Program-made: the position numbers and the translations under genes | The notes under the pieces: model-generated | Databases searched by the model: none | What the model was told of the DNA's origin: nothing | Seen by the model: the letters and a program-made list of their open reading frames with translations, nothing else | Source: Hypsibius dujardini | Taxonomy: Eukaryota > Tardigrada > Eutardigrada > Parachela > Hypsibiidae | Assembly: GCA_001579985.1 (NCBI GenBank) | Contig: LRSR01007791.1 | Coordinates: 1-41,601 of the forward strand | Direction of reading: 5' to 3' | DNA: 41,601 nt | Shown: positions 11,201 to 22,300 of the stretch, one piece after another | Layout: each line of letters starts with the position of its first letter | How positions within the stretch are numbered: the stretch's first letter is position 1

Positions 11201-12615
11201 GACAGACCGACAACGCAGTCGAAAGAGAGACAGACAGACAGACATTACTAATATTGGTTCTAAGTTTCATGTTGGTTTCAGCCGGCGGTGTGTCGAATGG
11301 ACCGCCTCCTCCGGTCCGTCATCAAATCCCCGATTTCGACGCCTTCAAGCGAAATTTCCGAGCCAGTCTGGAGAATCCGGCGGTGCAGCCCGGTATTCCG
11401 CCGCATCCCAACAGCAACTCGCAGATCAACTTTCGGCCCCATAATCCGCAGACAGGCTTTCCGTACCAACCGCATCAGCAACAAATCAACCCGCAAACCG
11501 GTTTTCCTTATCACAGCCCGCACGGCCAGTTTGCACCACAGCAGAGCAATCATCAGCAAACCCGTTTTCAAAACTATGCCCCACAGGCTCGTTTCCAGAA
11601 TCAGGGAGGGCCGCAGACAAATTTTCAAGCCTATGGCCAGCAACCGCCGCAGGGACGCTTTCCGGGCATGTCGATGGCTGGTGGACCTCCAGTTGGTATG
11701 CTCGTTGTGATAGATAAGCAAACCTAGACAAACTTACCGAGAAACAGATAGGCTGACACTCAGGCAGAGTGACAGAGTGACAGAGTGACAGACAGAAAGA
11801 TAGACAGACAGACAGATAAACCGAAAGACACCGACAGACAGATAGAAAGACAAAACATCAGACAAAGAAAGATACGAGCCGTCGAATGCACGTTTTGGTG
11901 TATGAATGGTATTCAAAATATTTCCAGTTTCATTGCCACATTCGTGTTCTATTCAGATTTGATGCCGAACCATTTCCCAAGCTGGCCGAACCATCAGCAG
12001 CCACAACAGCACCACTCCTCCCTGTCCCCGACGATGCAGCAGCAGCAGCAGCCGGAAGTGCTTTCGGAAGTGCAGATCGCCCAACGCGGCCGCCGAGCCG
12101 TTTCCCAACAGGAGCGCCGAGCCACGATGACTGAGGAAGAGCGCATCGCCGAACGGGAGAAGAACAAAGTCGCCCGCCGGCAGATGCGCCGCGAGCAGCG
12201 CAAAGCCGAGATGAAAGAGTCGCGTGCCTACTACCGCCGCCTCAAGCGGGAAGAGATCCCGCTGGAGAAGATCCAGGTGATGCGGGACAAGGCGAAGATC
12301 CGGCAGCGCCAGCGCCGTCTCAATGAGACCCCGGAAGAGGCCGCGGCACGTCGCGAGCGCAGCCGGCTGTACCAACAGAAACGGCGCTCGCGGACCCTGG
12401 CGCTGGGGGCGGGCCCCGCGGTAGCGCTGGAGGACGGGAATTTCTCCAGCCCGGAGTCGGAGACGAGTAATTCGTACCCGCCGACATTCTGCCGGCAGCA
12501 GGAGACGTCCTACGTCCAATCCCCGGATGGGACGTCCCTGATCAAGGTCATACCGGCCGTCTGCATTAAAGTGCCTGCTGGGACGCTGCCGCAGCCCAGT
12601 TCCAGCTCCTCCTGA
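8267..12615 (+). CDS. Double-STPR nuclear protein
   Basis: Six plus-strand exons (8267-8447, 8948-9100, 9532-9678, 10263-11090, 11282-11695, 11957-12615) all join in phase 1 and give 793 residues. Residues about 206-294 and 610-721 hold two arrays of basic 23-residue units of the STPR type (score-and-three amino acid peptide repeat, first described in silkworm FMBP-1), for example TEEEKLAEREKNKLQQRARR and TPEEAAARRERSRLYQQKRR. The first array has three exact 23-residue units after a shorter lead-in; the second has units of 23, 20, 23 and about 22. Each array is followed about 25 residues later by SYPPTF, so the gene contains an internal duplication. The linker (about 440-570) is rich in Gln, Asn, Pro and Phe with PQTGFPY and PQTNF-type repeats and is probably disordered. 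STPR domains bind DNA; targets are unknown. The start is the first of two adjacent ATGs. Confidence 0.8.
9101..9200 (+). promoter_or_regulatory. Possible intronic polyadenylation site
   Basis: If exon 2 of the STPR gene is not spliced at 9101, translation stops after 13 more codons, at about 9139, and an AATAAA hexamer follows near 9179. This could make a short isoform of about 124 residues without any STPR unit. It is a sequence possibility only. Confidence 0.25.
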
Positions 12616-14544
12616 TCTGGTTTCGTTCTCTTTGTATTAGCTAACCCATGGTAATTATAATATATCCTGACGGAATATCTGCTTTTTTACGTTTTATCGA
12701 TATCGCCTCTTTTTTCTCTCTCTCTGTCTGTCTATCGTTCTCATCAGCCTCTACATTACCTCCGAGTGAATGACTTCCGTAATGTAGCTGTTGCAGCTGA
12801 TGCTTTTCGCTTTTTTTGTGGTCCTCCTCGACCGAATATTTTTATTCCTGTCTGACAGGTAGTCTTCCTTCTCACAAATTATCCATTATCGTGTATACTG
12901 CCTGGGTTTTCTTCTATCACTCTGACAGAAAGGATGGTGTTGTCTCGTACTGTTCGTACACATGTGTTATCTTTACCTTCCTGAATAAATAAAATTAAGA
13001 CAATCAGTCGTATTCCAGTCGCGAAAGCCAAAACACGAGTCATCTTCCCTTATGTGATGCGAGAAATTGTGTTTTGGTACTGTAGATTGCTTGATTGAGA
13101 CTTGTATTGCAGACTGTGTCGTTCAGGTCATCATGGGAACTAGCTAATGTGACGAGCCGTCTGGTACAATGTGAACCGCATAGATTAATTTAGCCGATTG
13201 ATTGCTTGATTGAAAGAAGAGCGGAACACATTTTGTTGCTTGCCCACGGCCACACGGTCTCCGGACCCAAATGCAACATTATTTCCGTTTTAACAATTTA
13301 AATGTAGTTTTTGATTTTTATTTTAATTCTCAGATCTAGAAGGGATACCAGCCAACTCAACGACGCTTCGGTAAAAAGTCATATCTCCGTCGAGCACGCC
13401 GGTTTTATCTTGATTTTCTGATTGCGTTGTCCGCTACCTCAAATTGAACCATCTGACTCACCACATTAATCGATTTTACCGTGGCGCGCCGCGTGGCCCA
13501 CTCAGCACACTCAAGGCTACTGCTCCGTCGATTGGTTGATCACCAAGCAGGACAAAGGTCTTTCTGAAAAGAATGTTTTGTTTACACAAACTGTGAAGTC
13601 GGAAGACAAACATTGTCGAGCGCTCTGATTCTCCACTCCAGTTTATTTCAACACTCCTACATTATTATCAACATCTGATACATCAAAACCGAATTGTGGG
13701 TTATTTCGCCCACGCATGCGGTGCATTATTTTGGAGGATATTTTTCTCCATAAGGCCGCAAAAAAAAAGTAGGCCTCATTCCGTCCCATATTTCCGCAAC
13801 GGATAAGCCGATTGCCATCTGGTCAGCTGTCAAGTAAGTCCCAATAGGCTGGAAAATTAGTTGGAGATTCATTCGAGCTCGTGAGGCGTGGAATTTCTCA
13901 GTGTGAAGTCCGTTTTGCGGTGTTGATGTGTTTTATGGGGAATATAAACAACAACAATGCTTGCCTGCTGTTTCTGTTCATCGGATGGCTACTTTCACGA
14001 TTTCTGACAACGGATTCTGATTTAGGAGTAGTTTCACTACTTTAAATGTGTTGGAAGTTAGATTGAAGCAGGTTTCTATTGGGAAGCAAGAGAGATTGTA
14101 GTTGCGGATGGCAGCTTGTGAGGCTGCGTTACGAGCGGGTGCTTGATTGATGTATTGGTGCGTTTGCAGAGTTTGCACGCTTTAGTATGGCGACGAGGCG
14201 TTGATTAAATTGATTAGTCACTCTGATTAGGCTCATTCATTCGGAATCGTTTAGATTACGCTTTTTTAGCTTACGTTTTAGTCTGTTCCATGGCCGTGAG
14301 CTGTTTCACATATTTTGCAAGCTTTTCGTGACTTATTAGGGTCTTTTGGGTGGATACCGATGCCTTTGGGATTTCCCGGTGGCTCCAGCCGATGGTTCCT
14401 TATAAGTTGTCTGTGAACTTCCCTCCGATGTGGTGAGTGGTATGTTTTCTGGATTTCGGTTCATTGTATTCGGAAATGACAGTTTTTATAAAGAAAACTT
14501 GTTGTCTGTTGTTATTCCAGCTGACCCGTTCTCACAGGGAACCA
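12616..14544. other. STPR 3' UTR, spacer and Pellino 5' region
   Basis: After the STPR stop there is a pyrimidine-rich 3' UTR with overlapping AATAAA signals at 12984-12993. From about 13000 to 14500 I see no supported coding exon. The AG acceptor at 14519-14520 shows that the first Pellino coding exon is preceded by an intron, so at least one non-coding 5' exon probably lies here but was not located. Confidence 0.45.
12984..12993 (+). terminator. Overlapping AATAAA polyadenylation signals
   Basis: AATAAATAAA lies 369 bases after the STPR gene stop codon, in the right orientation for 3' end formation of that transcript. Confidence 0.6.
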
Positions 14545-17500
14545 ATGACTAAAATGGAGAACTTTCTCATCGATGACGACGTCTATGGACAGGTCTTTGT
14601 TCTCGGGTACGATTTTCAAGCAAATTAACTAAATTGAAGCTAAGGCGTAATATCTCTCGTTTTTGTTTATCTAACTGTCGAACTAGTCTGTCTCGTGTCT
14701 TTCTGTCTGTCTGTCTGTTTGTCTGTCTTTCTGTCTGTCTGTCCGTTTGTCTGCCTTCCTGTCTGTCTGTCCGTTTGTCTTTCTGTCTGTCTATTTGTGT
14801 GCCTGCCTGTCTGTCTGAATGTCTTTCTATCTGTCTTTCTGAATGTCTGTCTCATAGGTACAATGGATCGGAAAGCGTGTCCTACAGCCAAAACGGTTCG
14901 AGCAGCATGATCTCCACCCGTTCGGTGCTGCGGAGGAAGCCCCAACCCAACGGCGTCATCCCTTCCTCCAAACACTACATGGTCACCGACCCGACCAGCT
15001 CAGCCGTGAGTCACCTGTAACAACCTACACATTTAATTGTGTCTTCTGACGGCGCGGTGCAAAAAAACCAACGAATCACTCATGCCTGAAACGATCGTTT
15101 TTCCCTCCTCTCTTGTACATAATGGTTGTAAACGCGCAACCGGCAAAAAAACACACAGGCCTTACACAATCACATCACAAAGAGTGACAGGTGGTGGAGA
15201 TGATCTCCTTGGCACTAGCCGAGCTGCAGATAATTGTGATTCAATCAAGGAAACGCCATCTATTGTCATTTCTTCGTAAATTTAATTTACCAAACAGCGA
15301 ACGCCTTGTTCCGAAATATTCTTGAGCTCAAACCTTCTAGTATTTGAAAAATAGTTACAAGTTATTATTATTTTATTATTTAATTTAATTTAATTTAATT
15401 CAAATTTAAATATATAATGGACTGTTGCTTTTAATTAGAGTTTAAGAATGATGCTACAAGTCTGTAGATGAATCTCATGTGCATTCCAGAATCCTAATCA
15501 TAATGATGATGTCTGATCTCTAAACAGACGAGTTAGTGAAAATTAGTCAGTAAATCTTCGTAACGTTTATTTTCGGCCTTGGTTTCAACTTTCAAAATAC
15601 AGTTTAAACCCATGTGAAAGAAAAACAATCTTTTCTGAAAATATTTTTTATGGTTTAGTTTGTGCGCGAATTTAAAATTAAGCTGCTAAAATAAGGCTAA
15701 AATAAATTTAGAATTATTTTAAAATTATTTTAAAAAGCAGTAAATCTAGGTTAGAGTTCGTTTATATTTCAACTAGAGCGAATGTGAAAGAACAAATTGT
15801 TTCAAAATAATTGATCACGTTCTTAATTTGTATCGTGTCAGTTGGGAATTTTAAATTAAATTACGGGTTATTTAGTGTGACTTTTATCATAACGTCTTCT
15901 CTTGTCATTTTTAGTCTCTGCGGGATCGGCGGCATTTTATCGCCTATGTTAAGTCGCGCACCGAAACGCTGATTCAGGAGTACCAAAATGATCCGTTCAG
16001 CGATATGTTCCAGGTGAGCGACGGCAGCGAAATTTGATGACGGCGCTTTTATTAGTCCTCAATGCTGTAAGGCGTGGTATTTGTATGATTTTCATGTCTT
16101 TTTTAACGTCTCTCTAGGTGGGACGAAGCACAGACAAACCGATCGACGTGACCGTTAAAGACACTCGCTGCAGCGATTTGGACACGGACGAGGTGTCGGC
16201 GGACCACCAGGCCGCCGCCGCGGATAAGGACCAGCACCGCGACAGCACCATCTCGCGGTTTGCGTGCCGGCTGCTGGTCAACCGCACGCTGCCCTACCAG
16301 CCGAGGGTGTTTGCCGCGGGTTTTGATAACCACCGAAATATTTGTCTCGGGGTGAGTTGACCGCGACACGTGTGGTATCTGTGGTCGATTTGGTGGTTGA
16401 GGGGATTTCCGATTCCGGTGATGTCTGTCTGTCTGGGCTTCCACTTCCGGTTTGGTATCCACTCACTGTTATTGTGATTGATTTTTTCCCTCTTTCTTGT
16501 CGGCATGCAGGAAAAAGCACCAAAGTGGGCGACAGAGTCGGGGATGGATGGATTGACCACGAATGGAGTGTTGGTGTTCCATCCTCCAGCGTGGGGTGCA
16601 ATAGGAGAAGATGCCCCGGGGTGGCTTGAGGTGGGTCGCAGTGGCAGTTGGTCTGTGTGACTCTCTGCGCGCACTTTTTGGGGTCTCTAGCAATCTGTTT
16701 GTCTGTCTGCCTGTCTGACTGTCTGACTGCCTGCCTGTTGACTGCCTGCCTGTCTGACTGTGACTGCTGCCTGACTGCTGACTGCCTGTCTGACTGTCTG
16801 ACTGTCTGACTGTCTGACTGCCTGACTGCCTGCCTGACGTTGGCTGCATTTCTTGTATGTCTGTTTGTCTGTGAGTTTTTCTGCCTGTTTGGATAGGCTT
16901 ATCTGTCTCCTTGTCTGTCTTCTGGCCTTGCTTATCTGCATTACGAAGAAAGTTTTACCTGTTTGATAGGATTTGCATATTTGTTAGTCTTTACGTGCGC
17001 TTGTCTGTCTGTCTAATGTCTGCCTGTTGCCAGCATAATTTTGTCTGTTGATGGTTTGTTTGGCTGTCCTTCTGGTCTTTTTATATGATTATTGATTTCA
17101 TTTGCATGTAGTCTATATCCGGGACCCTTGAAGAGCAAGGAACCTGATCGCCTTTTATTCGTTCTTGTAGGTGTCAGTGAGAGGTGCGATGCTTTCCTTG
17201 CGCTCCTCGAGATCAGCCAAACAGCGGGGCCAACCGCTGGTCAGTGACTCCAACGTCCTCCGCGACGGCAGTTTGATTGATTTGTGCGGCGTCACGTTGT
17301 TGTATCGGACTAAAGAGGGCCTGGACCAGTCACCGGTATGTTCCCTCAGTTTGCTTGCCTGCCGATTACGTGTGTGTGTGTGTTCACTGTGTGCTGACCG
17401 TCCTTTCCCATTGTGTAGACTTCGCGGGAACTCGATGACAGGCTAGCCTGCCTCAATGCAGACCGACCTCAGTGCCCGGTACCGGAATATTTGCAGTAGT

Positions 17501-18201
17501 TTTTACAATTCGCAAAATCTACAATTAGGTAACCATTTTCCTGGCCACACACAGGTGGGAATGAACACTCTCGTGATACCTCGTCAACGCACCCACATGG
17601 CGCTGAAAGCCTCTGATCAGCCGTACATCTACATGACCTGTGGGCATGTTCAGGGTCGGCACGGTTGGGGCGATCAACCCAACAAGCTCAAGAAATGTCC
17701 GATTTGTTTCAAGGTACAGGGGACGCGAGAAAGAATTCAAGTCAGGCAAGCAGACAGACCAACAGATGGATGGATGGACAGAAAGACAGGCAGGCAGGCA
17801 GACTCACAGACAGGCAGGCAGACAGATAGACGACAGACAAGGAGGCTTAAGATTTGTTATGGTTTTAGGATGGATCGATTGTCCGTATGTGTATGGGCAT
17901 GGAAGCGGCGTTCATTGTCGGTCAGGACTCCACACCGACTCACGCCTTCAATCCCTGCGGCCATATGGCGTCCCTCAAAACTGTTGACTATTGGTCTCGC
18001 ATCCCGTTCCCGCATCAGGCGACGGCCTACAAGCCGTCCAGTCCGGCCTGTCCCTTTTGTATAACTCTGTTGGATGCTAAATGTAAGTGCCTCAGTAAGA
18101 ATGCTCACCGTTGCAGACTTGCAACTACTGTACCTCTCAAGTTTCACGATTGTCTGCTCGTTTTCGTTGCAGGTCCCTATGTTCGGGTGATTTTTCCGTG
18201 A
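14545..18201 (+). CDS. Pellino (Pli): Pellino E3 ubiquitin ligase
   Basis: Ten plus-strand exons (14545-14606, 14858-15005, 15915-16013, 16118-16351, 16511-16630, 17171-17335, 17419-17478, 17555-17713, 17869-18082, 18173-18201) join in phase to 429 residues, close to the 418 of human Pellino 1. The N-terminal two thirds carry the Pellino FHA-type fold: VYGQVFVLGYNG, the DMFQVGRSTDKPIDVTVKDT phosphothreonine-binding segment, SRFACRLLVNR, and GSLIDLCGVTLLYRTKEGL. The C-terminus has the CHC2CHC2 RING-like domain with all eight ligands in place: TCGH, CPIC, PCGH and CPFC. In other animals Pellino binds phosphorylated IRAK/Pelle and adds ubiquitin in Toll/IL-1 signalling. The ATG at 14545 precedes the conserved start; a second ATG three codons on is an alternative. 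Introns contain CTGT arrays and a 909-base AT-rich intron 2. It is convergent with the helicase gene. Confidence 0.93.
14700..14850. repeat. CTGT array in Pellino intron 1
   Basis: Degenerate CTGT/TCTG units fill the short intron between the first two Pellino coding exons and run almost to the CATAG acceptor, so they double as its pyrimidine tract. Confidence 0.85.
16690..17030. repeat. CTGT/CTGACTGC array in Pellino intron 5
   Basis: A stretch of CTGT, CTGACTG and CTGC units occupies much of the 540-base intron between exons at 16511-16630 and 17171-17335. ORFs on either strand across it are artefacts. Confidence 0.8.
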
Positions 18202-19373
18202 ACGGAGCTTGCCTTTTTCTTCACATTGTGTAATCCGCTTCTGTTGGTTTGCCCTCTTCGGTGTGGTATTTCCCCTTTTGTTCTTGTTTTACCAGAGCAG
18301 AATGTATTGGTACGTGTGGAGTTCTTAACCCAGTGTTATTGTGACCTTGTGTGTTCGAGGGTGACTGTTAATCTTTTAGAGCGCTTGTTTTCTTCTTGAT
18401 TTATCAGTAAATGCAGAAAATAAGCGCTTCTCCCGCTGACCTTCCCTACATCAGATGCCAGGTAGGTAGGCAGGATAGACAGACAGACAGGCAGGCAGGC
18501 AGACAGACAGGCAGACAGACAGACAGACAGACAGGCAGACAGACAAACGGTCTGTCTGCCGGCTAATCTTATGAAGGCACGAAACAAATTAGTGCAGGAG
18601 TGGTGTGTATCAAAATTAAAGAGTAAAAAGTAGAGCGGATACGGAAGATTTGCAACAGGTCGAGTTAAAGAAGATCCATTGGTCATTATGCCTGTGAAAA
18701 AAAGGAAATGGAGTCATCGAGAAGTGTAGTGCGAAAACTGGATTTAAATCTGCGAAATTTTTCGGCATAAACTATACCGCTTCGTGATGGTTTGCAGTGC
18801 CAATCTGGTAGGGCGTATCGCAATCCTAGGTCCAAAAAAAACATGTACAAAAACGTGATCCATCACAAAATATGAACAGAAAATGATCACACCAATAGTA
18901 AAAAGTGTTGCAAAGTGAAATACCAAAACAAATATAAATGATCAAAACTAATAATTAAAGATACATAGCAAGAGATCATATGGAAATTTATGATAAGAAA
19001 TAGGCAAAACCTGATAAGTAAAAATAATTAGAATAGACAAATAACCGAAAGAAACAATGGAAAATATTTATCAAAGCGATTGGACAATTACACATCCAAT
19101 AATAAAAATCTCCCAAAGGAGTTTGTAAAACAATTAAAGAAAACTCGTAATCACCGACCAGGATTTACTTTAGCTAGCAATCGATGCGATCGATGGAAAG
19201 ACCGAGGAGCTCAATCAATTGCAGTTTTTAACTGTTGTTGAGCGAACTAAAATCTCGAAACACTCGTGTTAAATGAAATAAGTCCGGAATTAAAATTCGA
19301 ACGTCTCCGGATCGACAAAAATGAGGACATTCTTCACCCGCTTCTGGAGAGTAGACGTCGTGGATGCCGCCTG
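18202..19373. other. Convergent 3' flank region
   Basis: This lies between the Pellino stop and the stop of the minus-strand helicase/eIF4G gene and should hold both 3' UTRs. It contains an ACAG array at about 18470-18550 and an AT-rich stretch at 18880-19140 with several AATAAA/ATTAAA-like hexamers. No coding exon is supported. Confidence 0.45.
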
Positions 19374-22300
19374 CTACGGAAACTGCTGATGTCCTCCCAC
19401 CGACGCAAGCGAATCGCCGACGAAATTCACCTGCGGCGTAAGCTGCCTGACGGTCGGAGCAAACAGCCCGAGATTGCGGTAACGCGGTGGACCACCGCCC
19501 ATTATAATGTACGGTGACTGCTGCTCTTGTTGCTGTTGATGGACATCTGGAGACGGTTGCTGCTGTGCACCCGCGGCATTCTCCGTCGGGGCAGACAGCC
19601 GTGTCTGCCCGGCCGGTTGAGGAGGTCCAGACAAGGCCGGTGGACTGCCATGCTGCTGCTGCAGTTGAGCCTGACCCGATGGCTGAGAAGGTCCCTCACC
19701 GCTGTGTAGCAGTTGTGCATGGGTAGAGCCGCCCTGGTTGTCGGGTAACTGTGCATAGCCTATGCCAAGAAGAAAAGTTGATTTTAAGACACGACAAAAT
19801 GAGCCCATCTGAACGCCGTTCCGATGTCCGTTTGTCACAACGCTGAAATCTTTGCCTGTAGGCCGATCTGTTCGTAGGTCTGTCTTAACGCCTACTTGCC
19901 TGTCGATATTCCTGTCAGCACAGAGTAAAGTCCGTCTTGCAGTTGTACAGCTATTGGAGGACCTACGCGTATGTCTACCTGACTGTCTGAGGCCTGATAC
20001 AGCTTCTGTGTCTTGTCTGAATAAATTTTTATATTCTTCCGGCTAGCTGTCAGTCAATCTGTCTGTCTGTACGGTCGCCTGTCTGTGATTCTTTGTGACT
20101 GTCTGCTTGTTTGTTATTCTGTCAAAAGCAGAAGCCACAGGACATACCTTGTGGCGGAGAATAGAAGTTCGGTGACTGCACATGCTGAGGAGGAAAGCCC
20201 TGCAAAAGATAAGGTGTTGTGGGAAACTTCGTTAATACTGCACTGCAGTGCCTGGCTAGCACCAGCAAGTCACTCAGACGAACAGGCAGTCAAACAAGAG
20301 TAAGGAAGTAGTCACCACATGACGGGCAGCTACCTATTCAGATTACAACAAGGACAAACAGTCAATCAAATTGGGCACAAAAAAACGAGGCAGACAAGAG
20401 TAGGCAGCAAACAGTAACAGAAGGAAAGTCCCAACATCAACAGACAAATTATCTGTAACACTGACCCGACTGCCACTCTGGCCGTCGGCCGGTCTACCGC
20501 CGGTGTTGTTCCTCAACACGGAATCCACCTTCTTCTTCATATCGTCAGACAGCTTCGCGTCATGAAAGGATCGCTCCAGCTCCAGCAGTTTGCTCCGGTC
20601 GAAGACCAACCGGCCCGGCAAGTGCGGCTTATCCACCGCGGCTACCTCGAGCGCCTGCAGTTCGTCGGTCACTTCGCCGTTCACCGTGACCGACAGTCGC
20701 CTCTCAGCAGCCGCAGCGGCAACCTCAGCCGCCTTCGCTGCAGGTTTCGGTTGTTCCGGCTCCTGTCGGCGCTTCACAGACGGCTCGCGCTTCTCCATCT
20801 TGATGGGAGAAGGCGTTGTCTCGATGGGTTCAGCTGGCTTCTGCAAAAGCGGGAAGCAATAAGGTGTTGAATCGGGAACTTCGTTAGTACTGCACTGCAG
20901 TGCCTGCCTAACACCAGCAAGGCACACAGACGAACAGGCGGTCAAACGAGAGTAAGGAAGTAGTCACCACACGACAGGCAGCTACCTATTCAAACCACAA
21001 GGACAAACAGTCAATCAAATCGGGCACAAAATAACGAGGCAGACAGAGTACGCAGCAAACAGCAACAGACGGAAAGCCCCAACATCAGCAGACAGGCAAA
21101 CAACAAAATGAAACATATCAGACTGCAACATTAGCCGACAGACAAAACACAAAGAGAGCAGCCAGATATACAGACAGATGGCATGCAAAAACAAAGACAC
21201 AAAAACATCACACAAACACACATACAGACAAACAATGACCGGTCGACAGACAAACATGCGATAGAGTATGCAGACAAGCGAATCAGACAAACATATACAA
21301 GGCAAGCAGACAGAGAAGTTAGATTGCATGACGTCAAAAAACAAGAGACAAGAGAAATTCAACCAACTAAGAACAATCACAACAAGTACAAGTAACCAAA
21401 AGAAAATATCCAAAAGAATCGCTCAACAGATAAAACAAACATCTAAAAACAAGAAAAACCCCATCAAACAATTAACAATACAATAAGACGTACCGAAACT
21501 GCAGTCAACGAGCCCAAGAACTTTGAGGACTTCGTGACGGACCCGCTCGAGACGTTGGAGGTCCCGCCGCGACCCGGCTGCTGCTGCTGCTGCATCGAGC
21601 TCATCCCGCCCGGCTGCGAGCTGACCTTCTTCATCCCACCGCCCTGCATCTGCAGCACCGGGCCACCGCTGCGACCACCCTGCATCTGCTGCTGGCCGCG
21701 CGGCGCAGGCGGCAGATCACGGACGGCATTTTTAATGGCCAGCTCCTCCAGCCGCTTCTCTTCGTGAATCTCCTGCAGTGTCTTGGGCTTGACCTTGGCC
21801 GGCGCCACAGTCTTGCGGGCTACGTAGTTGTTCTTCCGCAGGTCAATCGTGTCCTGCATGAGAAAACGGATACGCGACGACGTGACATGCCCGTCAATCA
21901 TCTTCTTCAGCTGATCAAATAGCGTCTGGACTGCCTGCAAAACACATGGGAAGACAAATATGAGTCGTACGTTTTTTAATCAATTTCGGTGACTTAAATT
22001 TAGCCTTTTCAATTCTTTCTTAAACGATTAAAAATCAAGTTTCCAAATTCTCTTCTTGGAATCGGTAAAACGGAACGTTTTCTTCAAAACACAAGCACAA
22101 AATTCTTCCAATCGAATTTGTAGAAGAAAACACATATTCATTTTCAATCAAAGACAAATTGGAAAAGTCAATTTAACTTCGCCCAGATCTTCAACGATTT
22201 TCATAATTTTAAATGTATTAAATAAAGAAAGAAATTCTGCCCGACAACACAAAAAGAAATTGAGGAATTACGTACCACCGCGGAATCAGGCTTTATTCTC

